This document shows, piece after piece, positions 8,472 through 17,433 of a DNA stretch of 64,000 bases. The stretch comes from Smithella sp. (lineage in GTDB: Bacteria; Desulfobacterota; Syntrophia; Syntrophales; Smithellaceae): assembly GCA_018056685.1 (NCBI GenBank), contig JAGPFC010000004.1, positions 1-64,000 of the forward strand. The letters are read 5' to 3'. The first letter of the stretch is position 1, and every line of letters begins with the position of its first letter. The notes below the pieces were generated by a model. The model saw only the letters and a list, made by a program, of their open reading frames with translations, was not told the origin of the DNA and did no database searches. A program made the translations under genes and the position numbers.

Positions 8472-9412
8472 TGATGCCTGGCAGCCTGGCTGCTGTGATT
8501 GACCAGTCTGATGTTTGGCGGTGAGCCGATAACCGGCAGGTTGATAAATTTCACAATGGAGGACTGAAATTTCTGAAAGTAATGATATCCATACCGGGGA
8601 TCAGACGAAGGCAACTCCAGGGTAAGTGTGAAAATATTTTGTTCATGACCGGCATAATTTCCCAGGGATCCGGGAAAATATCCGAATTTTTTTAGAGGAT
8701 GACGGGTTTCACGACAAATCTTTTCCATCCATTGTTCAAAAGAATCCAAATCCGAAGAAGGTCCGTCGTAATCAAAAAAATTAAGAGGGGAATGCACCGA
8801 CAATATTTTTTGCGGTTTGTATCTTTTAATCAAGGCCATTTGAAATAATGTTTCCTGTTCCGATGCCGGTTTACTTCCCGGAAAGTAGCGCTCCTGCTTA
8901 CCCTTGCTCATCCATTGACGGATGGCTTTGCCGGACCAGCCTTGTGTAGGAAAATTTCTGTTGATGTCAACGTTATTGGAATTGGTTCGCGAGGGAGTTG
9001 CTGAAAAAAATCCGTCGGGATTGACCAGCGGCGCGATAACAATGCAGTTGTCTGTGAACAAAGCAGGATTTTCTTTTACATAATGGGCAAGTTTAAACAT
9101 CAAATAAACCGAAGGCAATTCGTCGCCATGCACACCGCCCAAAAATAAAATGCAGTTTTTGGAACTGCTGCCGAAATGAGTAAAAATCAGAGGATTTTTA
9201 TTTTTTGTTGTTCGGTAATATTCCCACGAAATTTTTTGCGAATGCAAATCTTTCCATCCATATTGAGAAAACCGGACCTCCAGCGAATCCAGATATTTTT
9301 TCAGATATCTTGAGGAATCATCGTACGAGAAACTGCGGTAAGACAAAAATAAAAAAGAAAACAGGCTGAATACCAGAATGGAACACCAGAGGATGATTTT
9401 ACTTTTTCGCAT
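8468..9412 (-). CDS. M14-family zinc carboxypeptidase, murein-peptide amidase-like
   Basis: A 314-residue protein (ATG at 9412; an alternative TTG lies 9 bp upstream). An N-terminal hydrophobic segment anchors or exports it. The zinc-binding motif GGVHGDE lies near residue 92-98, followed by PLVNPDGF and DINRNFPT, then a third-ligand histidine in LSVHSP and a late TLTLELP that may carry the catalytic glutamate. The architecture is that of M14 enzymes trimming peptidoglycan peptides (MpaA-like), here probably on the periplasmic side. It stands alone and ends convergently with the small membrane protein. Confidence 0.75.
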   Translation of the reverse strand: MRKSKIILWCSILVFSLFSFLFLSYRSFSYDDSSRYLKKYLDSLEVRFSQYGWKDLHSQKISWEYYRTTKNKNPLIFTHFGSSSKNCILFLGGVHGDELPSVYLMFKLAHYVKENPALFTDNCIVIAPLVNPDGFFSATPSRTNSNNVDINRNFPTQGWSGKAIRQWMSKGKQERYFPGSKPASEQETLFQMALIKRYKPQKILSVHSPLNFFDYDGPSSDLDSFEQWMEKICRETRHPLKKFGYFPGSLGNYAGHEQNIFTLTLELPSSDPRYGYHYFQKFQSSIVKFINLPVIGSPPNIRLVNHSSQAARHH

Positions 9413-9663
9413 ATAATTCAAAGTCTATGTCTTATTAATGACCGGGCAATAAATAAGAATTTGTATCCCTTCTTTGAGGCTTTGGATGGCTGCAAATTTT
9501 TTAAAGAAAGTATGCTTTCCCGTGCCGGTCATATTGTGCTAAAAAGCCTTGTTTGTCAATATTCATTTGGATCAATGATCAAAAGACTTCCATGTCATCT
9601 TTGATTTGGGCATTACATGATGTATAGTGAGACAAAGGATTTCTTTCGAAAGGAACGCCATTT

Positions 9664-10401
9664 ATGTTGAAAGCCAAAACGAAAAATATCAGCATTGTTT
9701 TGCATAAACCGAAATACGCGGGGAATGTCGGCGCTGTCGCCCGCGCCGCCAAAAATATGGGGATTCGGAATATTATTGTGGTAGGGACCAATGATTTTGA
9801 TCCGGAAGAAATGCGGCAACGTTCCACGCATCTGGCTGTTGATGTTTTAGATGATATTCAATATGTTGAAAACACAGCGGAAGCGCTCGGGGGCTTCAAT
9901 TACATTGTGGGAACAACCGCCCGCCTGGGCAAGGCCCGCGGTCCTTTTATAACGCCTCGTCAGGCCGCTCAGGATATTGCGGATATTTCGCAGAAAAACA
10001 AAGTTGCTCTTCTTTTCGGACCGGAAGACACGGGGCTGGCCAACGAGGAGTTGCGTATGTGTCATGCCGTGGTGACCATTCCGACGTCGAGGGAATTTAC
10101 GTCCCTGAACCTTTCTCATGCCGTCATGATTCTATGCTACGAAATATTTGTTGCGTCGTCTTCGGCCACCATTACGGAGACGACACCCAAACTGGCTCTG
10201 TCTTCGGAACTGGAAGGCATGTACGGGCAAATCAAGGAATTACTCGCTGATATTGGATTTTTGAATCCGGAAAATCCTGATTACTGGATGATGCATTTGC
10301 GACGGTTCTTTACCCGCGCCGGGATTTTATCGCGCGAGGTTAAAATTGTCCGCGGCATCTGCCGGCAACTTCAGTGGTATGCGCATCACAAAAAAACTTG
10401 A
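9664..10401 (+). CDS. trmJ: tRNA (cytidine/uridine-2'-O-)-methyltransferase TrmJ
   Basis: A 245-residue SPOUT methyltransferase that 2'-O-methylates tRNA position 32 using SAM. It shows the three TrmH/TrmJ motifs: HKPKYAGNVGAVARAAKN (residues 13-30), LLFGPEDTGLANEEL (about 116-130) and SLNLSHAVMI (about 150-159). The C-terminal ~80 residues form the TrmJ-type helical extension. AAGGA nine bases upstream sets the ATG at 9664. It is monocistronic in appearance, 134 bp before the alcohol dehydrogenase gene. Confidence 0.88.
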   Translation: MLKAKTKNISIVLHKPKYAGNVGAVARAAKNMGIRNIIVVGTNDFDPEEMRQRSTHLAVDVLDDIQYVENTAEALGGFNYIVGTTARLGKARGPFITPRQAAQDIADISQKNKVALLFGPEDTGLANEELRMCHAVVTIPTSREFTSLNLSHAVMILCYEIFVASSSATITETTPKLALSSELEGMYGQIKELLADIGFLNPENPDYWMMHLRRFFTRAGILSREVKIVRGICRQLQWYAHHKKT

Positions 10402-10535
10402 CTTTGCCGGACGCTTCCCATAGTGATTGCAAACGTAAACATTGCTTTTCTTATCGCTTGATTACGTCCCCTGGACGCATATCTGATAAAAAACAACGTC
10501 ATCAGAATGTTCGATACCAATGGAGGTTTAAAATT

Positions 10536-11693
10536 ATGAGAAAAATATTTTCTTTTACCGGCGCCAAAAAAATCATTTTCGGCAAAGGATCCTTATTAAC
10601 CCTGTCCGACCACGTCAAGGAACATCATGCCCAGAATCCACTTGTTGTGATTGATAAAAATCTCGCCAAGACAGATCTGCTGGAAAAAGTGGCCAATGTG
10701 CTCATTCCGGCAGGCATAAAGTTTACGGTTTATGACAAGGTTGAGGCGGAACCGCCCATTGAACTGGCAGATGAAGGTTCTAAACTGGCGATCAAAAACA
10801 AATGTGACATTGTCATCGGAATCGGCGGCGGCAGCGCGATGGATACAGCCAAAGCCATTGCCGTGATTGCCACGAATAAAGGCGCCGCGGCTGATTATCT
10901 CGGTCTCAATAAAGTTCCCAAAGCCGGTTTGCCCAAAATCATGATTCCGACGACCGCCGGAACCGGCAGTGAAGTAACGTTCACCGCGGTTTTTCTGCGC
11001 AAAAACTTGAAGAAAAAGGAAGGCATGAACAGCCCCTACCTGTATCCGGAACTGGCGCTTTTAGACCCGGAATTGACACTGAGTCTTCCGCCTGTGCCCA
11101 CGGCCCATACCGGTCTGGATGCCCTGTGTCACGCCATTGAATCCTACACGTCCGTTAATGCATCACCGATGAGCGAGATGTTTTCTCTGGAAGCGATTGC
11201 CTTGATCGCCGAGAATCTGCGCGCCTGCGTACATGACGGCAAAAATATTGTCGCGCGCGAAAGAATGCTGCTGGGCAGTCTGTATGCAGGAATCGGCCTT
11301 GCGAACGCCGGTGTGACGGCAGTGCATTCGCTTTCCTATCCGCTGGGCGGAAAATACGGCGTCGGCCACGGCCTGGCCAATACAATGCTGCTGCCGGCGG
11401 TCATGGCTTTCAATCTGCCTGCGTCGCTGGAGAAATTTACGGATATCGCCGAGGCCATGGGTGAAAATGTGGAAGGTCTGCCCGTCCGTGAAGCCGCCTA
11501 TCTGGCGCTGGATGCTGTCGAAGCGTTGATTGAGGATTGCGGCATTCATGACACGCTCTCTAAATTCGGTGTTAAGGAAAAGGATTTTCAGGCTCTGGCC
11601 GATGTGGCGGTTACGGTGGCCAGGCCTCTGGAGAATAATCCCCGCAAAATAACAAAAGACGACATGATCGCGATTTACGCGCAGGCTTTATAA
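10536..11693 (+). CDS. Iron-containing alcohol dehydrogenase
   Basis: A 385-residue group III alcohol dehydrogenase that interconverts an alcohol and an aldehyde or ketone with NAD(P). Visible are the cofactor motif GGGSAMDTAKA (residues 96-106), TTAGTGSEVT (near 142), and the Fe ligands: an Asp near residue 194 and three histidines in CHAIESY, AVHSLSYPLG and GHGLANTML. The ATG at 10536 with TGGAGG upstream is chosen; the frame extends 162 bp further but overlaps trmJ. It is followed 23 bp later by a DegT aminotransferase, so the two probably work on the same carbonyl compound. Confidence 0.88.
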   Translation: MRKIFSFTGAKKIIFGKGSLLTLSDHVKEHHAQNPLVVIDKNLAKTDLLEKVANVLIPAGIKFTVYDKVEAEPPIELADEGSKLAIKNKCDIVIGIGGGSAMDTAKAIAVIATNKGAAADYLGLNKVPKAGLPKIMIPTTAGTGSEVTFTAVFLRKNLKKKEGMNSPYLYPELALLDPELTLSLPPVPTAHTGLDALCHAIESYTSVNASPMSEMFSLEAIALIAENLRACVHDGKNIVARERMLLGSLYAGIGLANAGVTAVHSLSYPLGGKYGVGHGLANTMLLPAVMAFNLPASLEKFTDIAEAMGENVEGLPVREAAYLALDAVEALIEDCGIHDTLSKFGVKEKDFQALADVAVTVARPLENNPRKITKDDMIAIYAQAL

Positions 11694-11716
11694 GCTAAGA
11701 AAGGAAGGTTAAAGAA

Positions 11717-12919
11717 ATGGCTGGAGCAGAACTGATCGGCAAAGAAGAAATCAAAGAAGTCATGGATGTCCTCGAAACGGGCATTCTGATGCGTTACGGT
11801 TTTGATAAAGAGAGAAAGGGAATATATAAGGTAAGAGAATTCGAGCAGGAGTTCGCCAAATATTGCGGCACGGAATACGCGCTGGGTGTGACCTCCGGTT
11901 CCACGGCTCTCCAGATCGCGCTGACGGCGATGGATGTCGGTCCCGGCGACGATGTACTGGTACCCGCCTTTACATTTCTGGCTACCTATGAAGCGGTCAT
12001 GGAAGTGGGTGCCATTCCCATCATGGTGGATATTGACGACACACTCAATCTCGATCCGAATGAAATCGAAAAGAAGAAAACACCCTACACCAAGGCGGTC
12101 ATTCCCGTGCATATGTGCGGTTCGGCGGCCAATATCGATAAAATCGTGGAAGTCGCCCGCCAGAATAAACTGCTGGTTCTGGAAGACAACGCCCAGGGGT
12201 GCGGCGCAAGCTACAACGGCAAAAAACTGGGCAGTTTCGGCGACATGGGAACGTTCAGCTTCGATTACGTGAAAACGGTCACCACCGGCGAAGGCGGCAT
12301 GGTGATTACCAATAACAAGGAATTTTATCTGCGGTCGGAATGGTACCATGACCACGGCCATGACCATAATCCCAAAGTCAGCCGCGCTCTGGAAGGCCGA
12401 ACTATTCTCGGATTCAATTTCCGGATGAACGAACTGCAGGGCGCTTTGGGTCTGGCTCAGTTGCGCAAGCTGGATTACCTGATCGGCGAGCAGAAGAAAA
12501 ACAAGAAATTCATTATGGACGTTCTGGCGAATGTCCCCGGCGTGAATTTCCGCGTCAAACCCGATCCCGAAGGTGATTCCGCCACATTCTTGGCGTTTAA
12601 CATGCCGAGCGAAGATCAGGCGCAGAAGTTCCAGAACCTGCTTAGCGCCGAAGGTGTGGACACCGTCTGCTATAAGAGAAACCTGTGGCACTATGTTCCG
12701 AACTGGGAACATTTTCTGGCAAAATCCACGGCCAACTCGAAAAAATATCCTTTTACCAATCCGGCTTATAAAGGCAAGGTGGACTACAGGAAGGAAAATA
12801 TTCCGCACGCCGAAGATATTCTGGGACGCACGCTCGTCATGGGCATATCCGTGAAGATGAGCCAGGAAAAACTGGACGGAATCAGAAAAGGAATCGAGCA
12901 AGCAGCGAAAAACATGTAA
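11717..12919 (+). CDS. DegT/DnrJ/EryC1/StrS-family PLP aminotransferase
   Basis: A 400-residue type I-fold aminotransferase. SGSTALQIAL (about residues 60-69) forms the phosphate-binding loop, LEDNAQGCGAS (about 155-165) carries the PLP-stacking aspartate, and SFDYVKTVTTGEGG (about 181-194) holds the Schiff-base lysine. Family members aminate keto-sugars or other ketones. The start follows AAGGAAGG. It shares an operon with the Fe-alcohol dehydrogenase, suggesting an alcohol to ketone to amine conversion. A strong hairpin follows the gene. The long antisense frame opposite it is a coding shadow. Confidence 0.85.
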   Translation: MAGAELIGKEEIKEVMDVLETGILMRYGFDKERKGIYKVREFEQEFAKYCGTEYALGVTSGSTALQIALTAMDVGPGDDVLVPAFTFLATYEAVMEVGAIPIMVDIDDTLNLDPNEIEKKKTPYTKAVIPVHMCGSAANIDKIVEVARQNKLLVLEDNAQGCGASYNGKKLGSFGDMGTFSFDYVKTVTTGEGGMVITNNKEFYLRSEWYHDHGHDHNPKVSRALEGRTILGFNFRMNELQGALGLAQLRKLDYLIGEQKKNKKFIMDVLANVPGVNFRVKPDPEGDSATFLAFNMPSEDQAQKFQNLLSAEGVDTVCYKRNLWHYVPNWEHFLAKSTANSKKYPFTNPAYKGKVDYRKENIPHAEDILGRTLVMGISVKMSQEKLDGIRKGIEQAAKNM

Positions 12920-12928
12920 CATATCCAT

Positions 12929-12960
12929 CACAGGGCGGCGAAAAGCCGCCCTGTGCATTT
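12929..12960 (+). terminator. Strong hairpin terminator after the aminotransferase
   Basis: An 11-bp perfect stem (CACAGGGCGGC pairing with GCCGCCCTGTG) closes a 5-base GAAAA loop, 9 bp after the DegT stop codon, followed by CATTTT. The stem is very stable, but the T-run is short, so it is a good though not textbook intrinsic terminator. It separates the plus-strand pair from the end of the ten-gene minus-strand operon and may act in both directions. Confidence 0.7.
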
Positions 12961-13088
12961 TGGATAGTTACGTTTTGTAATCATTTGGAGCTATTTTTCT
13001 ACCAAGATAAGAACCTATCCATGTATCCAGCAATTCAATCGTAACGGCAACTCAGCATGTCAAATTGTTTTCGTTACGAGTCAGTTCG

Positions 13089-14459
13089 TTATCCCGCTAC
13101 CTTGATAAACCGGTCTTCAGCTTTCACCTTGCCCAAAAGCATTTTGCCCAAAAGCAGTGACATGGAACAAATGGACAGAGAAGGCGGAGCGCCGGGCGAC
13201 ACAGGCAGCGTGCTGCCGTCACAAACATAAAGATTTTCGATTTCCGTGGAAAAATTCCGTTGGACAGCCTGTCCCATGGCCAGTGTGCCTCCGGGATGAC
13301 CTCCGGCCCACTTCAGGATGGAAATGGTTTTGGGATCTCCGCCGGATTTGATGATAATCTCCCGCATAATATCCGTTCCTTTTTTCAGTTTTTTTTCATC
13401 GACAGCCGTGAAAGGTTTGCTGGTTTTCTCATGGGGGTAAATCTGTCCGTGGGCTTCATCGGACAATTTGAGAAATAAACCCATGCCTCTTTTCACGATG
13501 GGGAATTTCGGCAGATTCTCTCGGGCTGTTCGCATTCGGAAGAAAGACAAGACGACCCAAGTTCCCCAAGCGGAACAGTTGCCGATCATAAATCCTTCGC
13601 TTTGAGCCATGGATTCGATGGCATGGGTGAAGGTCTGGATTCCCCAGAGACCGCCGTCGGGATCCTTGCTGTAACCCAGCATGATGTTCATGGGATCCAT
13701 GAAAAACCTGGTTCCCACTTCCTGCGTTCCCAGGCGCGTCACGCCCGACCTTAACAGGATGGCGGGAGAACCGATACCGCCGGCGGCGAGAATGACGTTA
13801 TCGCCGTTGATGACCGTGCCGTTTTTCAGTTGAACTCCGGTGGCCTTGGATTTTCCTGCACTGAAAAGGATTTTATTAACGGGCGCATTATAGATCAGTT
13901 CCGCGCCATATGATTTTGCCTCTTCCACATGTTCCCGGGTCGTCCAGCGGGCGTTTTCCGGACAGCCCAGCATGCACCAGTCGCAGCCCATCTTGCATTT
14001 ATCGGCCTGAACGAATTTTTCCTGCTCCCGAAAAGGAATGCCCATTTTATCCGCTGCCGCCAGCATCCGGTAAAGCCCCTTGTTGTTGCGGTAAAATTTT
14101 TCCGGCAGAACCTCGACGCCGATTTCTTTTTTAAGCTCCTTGGCTTCCGGAGTGAAATCGATTCCCATGTTATCGATTAGTTTTTTTGGCGGTTCCATGA
14201 CGTTGGACTGGTAAACCATGGAAGAACCGCCGACGGTGATGCCTCTTTCGATGATTACGCCTTCCATGGAGCGGGCGAAGAGCATGTATCGCTCAAGAAG
14301 CCTGATGCCGAAAGGAAGCCCCAGAAACTTTTTGTGATAATCGCCTTTTTCCACCATGAGCACTTTTTTACCGGCTTTGGCCAGTTCCCTTGCTGCCGGA
14401 GCGCCTCCCGGTCCTGTGCCGACGATGATATATTCATAACCGTTTCCATTTTTTTTCAT
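13089..14459 (-). CDS. GMC-family FAD oxidoreductase with four-cysteine insertion
   Basis: A 456-residue flavoprotein and the last gene of the ten-gene operon. YIIVGTGPGGAPAARELA (residues 10-27) is the FAD Rossmann motif, GGSSMVYQS (about 78-86) matches the second GMC signature, and GGHPGGTLAMG near residue 400 carries the active-site histidine of GMC enzymes. Residues 155-166 read CKMGCDWCMLGC, a C-x3-C-x2-C-x3-C cluster followed by PENARWT. This arrangement could bind an Fe-S cluster. GMC enzymes oxidise alcohols or saturated rings; in an anaerobe, electrons would pass to ferredoxin rather than oxygen. GGGAAGG before the ATG fixes the start, 22 bp after the preceding gene. Substrate unknown. 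Confidence 0.8.
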   Translation of the reverse strand: MKKNGNGYEYIIVGTGPGGAPAARELAKAGKKVLMVEKGDYHKKFLGLPFGIRLLERYMLFARSMEGVIIERGITVGGSSMVYQSNVMEPPKKLIDNMGIDFTPEAKELKKEIGVEVLPEKFYRNNKGLYRMLAAADKMGIPFREQEKFVQADKCKMGCDWCMLGCPENARWTTREHVEEAKSYGAELIYNAPVNKILFSAGKSKATGVQLKNGTVINGDNVILAAGGIGSPAILLRSGVTRLGTQEVGTRFFMDPMNIMLGYSKDPDGGLWGIQTFTHAIESMAQSEGFMIGNCSAWGTWVVLSFFRMRTARENLPKFPIVKRGMGLFLKLSDEAHGQIYPHEKTSKPFTAVDEKKLKKGTDIMREIIIKSGGDPKTISILKWAGGHPGGTLAMGQAVQRNFSTEIENLYVCDGSTLPVSPGAPPSLSICSMSLLLGKMLLGKVKAEDRFIKVAG

Positions 14460-14481
14460 ATGTTTTACCTTCCCGATTTAT

Positions 14482-15669
14482 TTATAATTTAGGTTTATAA
14501 TCAGATCCTGCCGCCTGAACCAGTTTTTCATCGGTTGTTTGTTTGTTTCTCAACTTCTCCAGAAAAGCCTGAACCCTTGTTTTAATCTGACCGTCGCCAC
14601 GGCCGTAGAGTTCTCTTTCCAGTGCCAGCAGTGGAATATGATGTTTCTTTGTTTCCTGACGGTAGAGATATATTTCTCCTCCCCAGATGTCACAGAACTT
14701 CAATTTTTCAATAATAGCGCCCTCAATGCCATATTCATCCCTGACACCCAGCAAATAATCGAATCTCCAGTCAAAGTTCCCCATCATCCGCGGACAGGAA
14801 AGATGACTTAAGTATCGATGCGCAATGGCCTGTAATGGATTTTCATCCGTCTTCACTTCATCCAGAAAGTGACGGGAGCCTAGACAGATGTTATCCGCCA
14901 CAATAACACAGCCGCAATCTTCAATCAGTTTCAGGTGCTCCATTTCCTCGATGCAGCCCCCGGATATAAAAAGACGTAAATCCTCATGCTTGGAGATAAC
15001 ACGTCCTGATATGAATTTCTTCACTGCCGTCAGCGTATCGATGGCCGTTTCCACCGGGACCGCCGTGACGGCCAGCATAATGCCCAATAATTCACTGGCT
15101 TTTATGGGCACATCTTTCTTGCTTCTCAACGCATAGATTTCCGCCAGAAGACGCCGCTTCTGATTATAAAGGCTGATGGAATTTTTAAGCGATTCGTCGG
15201 TGATGGATACATTGAAATGTTTCTCAATGGATGATTTTAATTTTTCGCATTCCAGGGCATAATATTCAAGGGCCGCTTCGTTGATCATGTGCGGGGCGAA
15301 AAACATGTACAGAAAAGAGGGCCCGATTCCGGCATAACGCCAGTTGTCATACATACGCCGTGAGTGATCGCATCCATTGACAAAGACAACTCCGTCCAGA
15401 AATGCAAAATCACCGTTCAAAGCTTTGTTGAAGCAATGTTTGACAAATGTGCAGTTGATCGAAGAATAATAAGCGTCTGCGCGTGTTGTTTCCTTGCTTT
15501 CCACCGCCCGCATGCGGTAGGGCACAAATCCTGCGGCATGGATAATCTCTTCAGGCATATACGAACAGAAATATCCCATAATTTTTTTACCCTGCCTTTT
15601 GGCCTCTTCGAGATAATGGTTATGCGTCAATAAGGCCAGTTCTCTTGTTTCGTCGAGTATGGTTTTCAT
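14482..15669 (-). CDS. 2-hydroxyacyl-CoA dehydratase/benzoyl-CoA reductase-like subunit (BzdN/HgdB type)
   Basis: A 395-residue member of the HgdB/BcrC/BzdN family, whose proteins carry a [4Fe-4S] cluster and the acyl-CoA site of radical dehydratases and ATP-dependent aryl-CoA reductases. FCSYMPEEIIHAAGFVPYRM near residue 35 is the family N-terminal signature. Candidate cluster cysteines are those in INCTFVKHC (73 and 79) and VNGCDHSRRMYD (100), with later ones in CPRMMG and FCDIWGGE. The ATG at 15669 overlaps the upstream stop as ATGA, implying translational coupling; an alternative start lies 36 bp upstream. It forms a pair with the following 463-residue subunit. Dehydratase versus reductase cannot be decided from sequence. 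Confidence 0.85.
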   Translation of the reverse strand: MKTILDETRELALLTHNHYLEEAKRQGKKIMGYFCSYMPEEIIHAAGFVPYRMRAVESKETTRADAYYSSINCTFVKHCFNKALNGDFAFLDGVVFVNGCDHSRRMYDNWRYAGIGPSFLYMFFAPHMINEAALEYYALECEKLKSSIEKHFNVSITDESLKNSISLYNQKRRLLAEIYALRSKKDVPIKASELLGIMLAVTAVPVETAIDTLTAVKKFISGRVISKHEDLRLFISGGCIEEMEHLKLIEDCGCVIVADNICLGSRHFLDEVKTDENPLQAIAHRYLSHLSCPRMMGNFDWRFDYLLGVRDEYGIEGAIIEKLKFCDIWGGEIYLYRQETKKHHIPLLALERELYGRGDGQIKTRVQAFLEKLRNKQTTDEKLVQAAGSDYKPKL

Positions 15670-17057
15670 GCGAATCCGTTGCTCCTGAAAAATTCCGTTA
15701 TCCATCGTTTGATATCATCCTCCGTGGCATGTCGCTGATCCATAATATCCATATTCATGAACAGCGACGGCAGCCCCCTTTTTTTCAACAGGTCCTTGAT
15801 AATGCCGATGACACCCCAACCGTGTTTGCAGCCGGCGTGCCCCGCGAAAATCAGGCAATCGGGCGAATATTCTTCAATGGCTTGTTCCAGTTCCGACAGG
15901 ATGTATTCCACCGTTCCATGACATTGTCTGGCCATCGCCAGATAAAGATGATTCTTGGCCATGTCATGGACCATGGTTTTTTCCGATGAGGTATCTATAT
16001 GCGGCATCCGGACGTCGCCGATGAAATCCTTGACAACAACGGCGCCGAATTCATCCTCCATCCATTTGAAGACGTAGGCAAAAAAAGCAATCGGCGGATT
16101 CCACCACAGCACGCGGATATTTTCCTTTTTGACGACACCCATGCCCTTTTCGTAACGATCCTTGACGACCTCGTACATGCGTTTGGCCATCTCGGTGCCG
16201 TTGGGATCGCCGATGGCGATCTCCCTGACGACCCAGGCAAAAACCGGTGTAATCATCGTTGCCGGAGAGGGTATCGCCCGCATCATTTCGCATATTTCAT
16301 GCATATAAAAGTTGAACTTGTTTTCATTTTCCGCGATTTGTTTGAGTCTGTCCCAGTTGATTTTTTGATGAAGGGTTTTTTCCAGAAAATCGATGAGACG
16401 CCACATATTTTTTTCATAATAATCAAAGGCGTCCTCATCGCGCCAGTAGGGGGAGTCGAAAAAGAACACCGGCGCGCCCGTGAGATGAGTGATGCTCTGA
16501 TAGGCGGCAACGTTCGTGTCGCAGGGATGAGATCCGGCAATAATGGCTGCAGGTTTTGGGATTTGCTCAAGCATATAGGATCCGGCTGTCACTTTAATGG
16601 CTGAGCAGTATTCGGTGGCAAAACCGGCGCCTTCCGCTTCCTCCATCAGCCGGGATGGTACGTCCTGACCGGACATGTTTCCGAATACATTGAGCGCTTC
16701 CGGATTGAACGGAACGGCGTCAAAGGCGTTTACGAGTTCAGAGGAAAGAATCCATTCCACCCAGACGACGGGCTTGCCGTCCTCATTCGCTTTTACAGCT
16801 TTTTGCATATTATCGGAGAAGGCTTTTGCCCCGTAGTGGTAAGCTCTGATTTCCTCCGGCGGAAGAATTCCTCCCCCCATAATCAGACTGCCGTATCTGA
16901 TCTTTTGATTCAAGAAAGTTTCGCGTTGGACATAAAGGGGCCGGGTAAGCCTCATGGCCCAGTAAGTGAAATTCGGCAAAGTTGTAAGGTAATATCCGAA
17001 TTTCAGAAACCGGGCACTCCATTTAAGATATTGAAGAGGTTTAGGTTTGTTTTTCAA
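15666..17057 (-). CDS. 2-hydroxyacyl-CoA dehydratase/benzoyl-CoA reductase-like subunit (BzdO/HgdA type)
   Basis: A 463-residue partner of the preceding entry. Family signatures are VVWVEWILSSELVNAFDAVP (residues 97-116), CSAIKVTAGS with C151, AGSHPCDTN with C179, and HAGCKHGWG near residue 420. The length pair of 463 and 395 residues is close to BzdO and BzdN of Azoarcus-type benzoyl-CoA reductase. It probably forms the substrate-reducing core with the downstream subunit, energised by the two activase subunits of the same operon. The start is TTG with GGAGGG five bases upstream. Substrate unknown. Confidence 0.85.
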   Translation of the reverse strand: MKNKPKPLQYLKWSARFLKFGYYLTTLPNFTYWAMRLTRPLYVQRETFLNQKIRYGSLIMGGGILPPEEIRAYHYGAKAFSDNMQKAVKANEDGKPVVWVEWILSSELVNAFDAVPFNPEALNVFGNMSGQDVPSRLMEEAEGAGFATEYCSAIKVTAGSYMLEQIPKPAAIIAGSHPCDTNVAAYQSITHLTGAPVFFFDSPYWRDEDAFDYYEKNMWRLIDFLEKTLHQKINWDRLKQIAENENKFNFYMHEICEMMRAIPSPATMITPVFAWVVREIAIGDPNGTEMAKRMYEVVKDRYEKGMGVVKKENIRVLWWNPPIAFFAYVFKWMEDEFGAVVVKDFIGDVRMPHIDTSSEKTMVHDMAKNHLYLAMARQCHGTVEYILSELEQAIEEYSPDCLIFAGHAGCKHGWGVIGIIKDLLKKRGLPSLFMNMDIMDQRHATEDDIKRWITEFFRSNGFA

Positions 17058-17079
17058 GGAATCCCTCCATATTTTTTTA

Positions 17080-17433
17080 TTAATATTTTTTCGGCGGCGT
17101 TAATTCCGGCTGTTGCGATAACTTGCGGAAAAAGAACCCCGCGTTAAATCCCCGCTGGATACGGATGGCTTCCTGGGGACAGGCTGCAGTGCAGTCTCCG
17201 CAGGCCATGCAAAGGGATATGCCCGGCGCGGTTTCAATAAGCTGAGGAATCTTTTTCTGGGAATCATCTTCTCTTTTTATCAGGGTCAGTCCGCGGGCCG
17301 GGCAGATGGAAACGCAGATGCCGCAGCCGTTGCACAGCGCACGATTGAAAGCAACGATGCCATAAGTCATCTGGCTTTCTTTGAAATAATTCGGTATCTT
17401 TCCTTTTTTCCCCCATGAAAGGTTTAGCATCAT
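17080..17433 (-). CDS. Dicluster 4Fe-4S ferredoxin
   Basis: A 117-residue ferredoxin. The first cluster motif is CNGCGICVSICP (about residues 35-46) and the second CMACGDCTAACP (about 76-87), each a C-x2-C-x2-C-x3-CP. An N-terminal extension of about 25 residues precedes the fold. The ATG at 17433 shares its A with the last base of the nitroreductase TAA stop, showing tight coupling. It is the likely electron donor for the activase/reductase complex encoded around it, as the ferredoxin BzdM is in bzd clusters, and may also accept electrons from the GMC enzyme. Confidence 0.85.
   Translation of the reverse strand: MMLNLSWGKKGKIPNYFKESQMTYGIVAFNRALCNGCGICVSICPARGLTLIKREDDSQKKIPQLIETAPGISLCMACGDCTAACPQEAIRIQRGFNAGFFFRKLSQQPELTPPKKY

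Noticed and set aside
11675..12958. A 427-codon open frame on the minus strand opposite the DegT aminotransferase
   Set aside because: The plus strand has clear PLP motifs and a ribosome site. The minus product is His/Phe-rich with no family motif, as expected for a coding shadow.
15999..16604. A 201-codon plus-strand frame opposite the large dehydratase/reductase subunit
   Set aside because: The His/Phe-rich composition is typical of an antisense shadow, and the minus-strand gene is secure.
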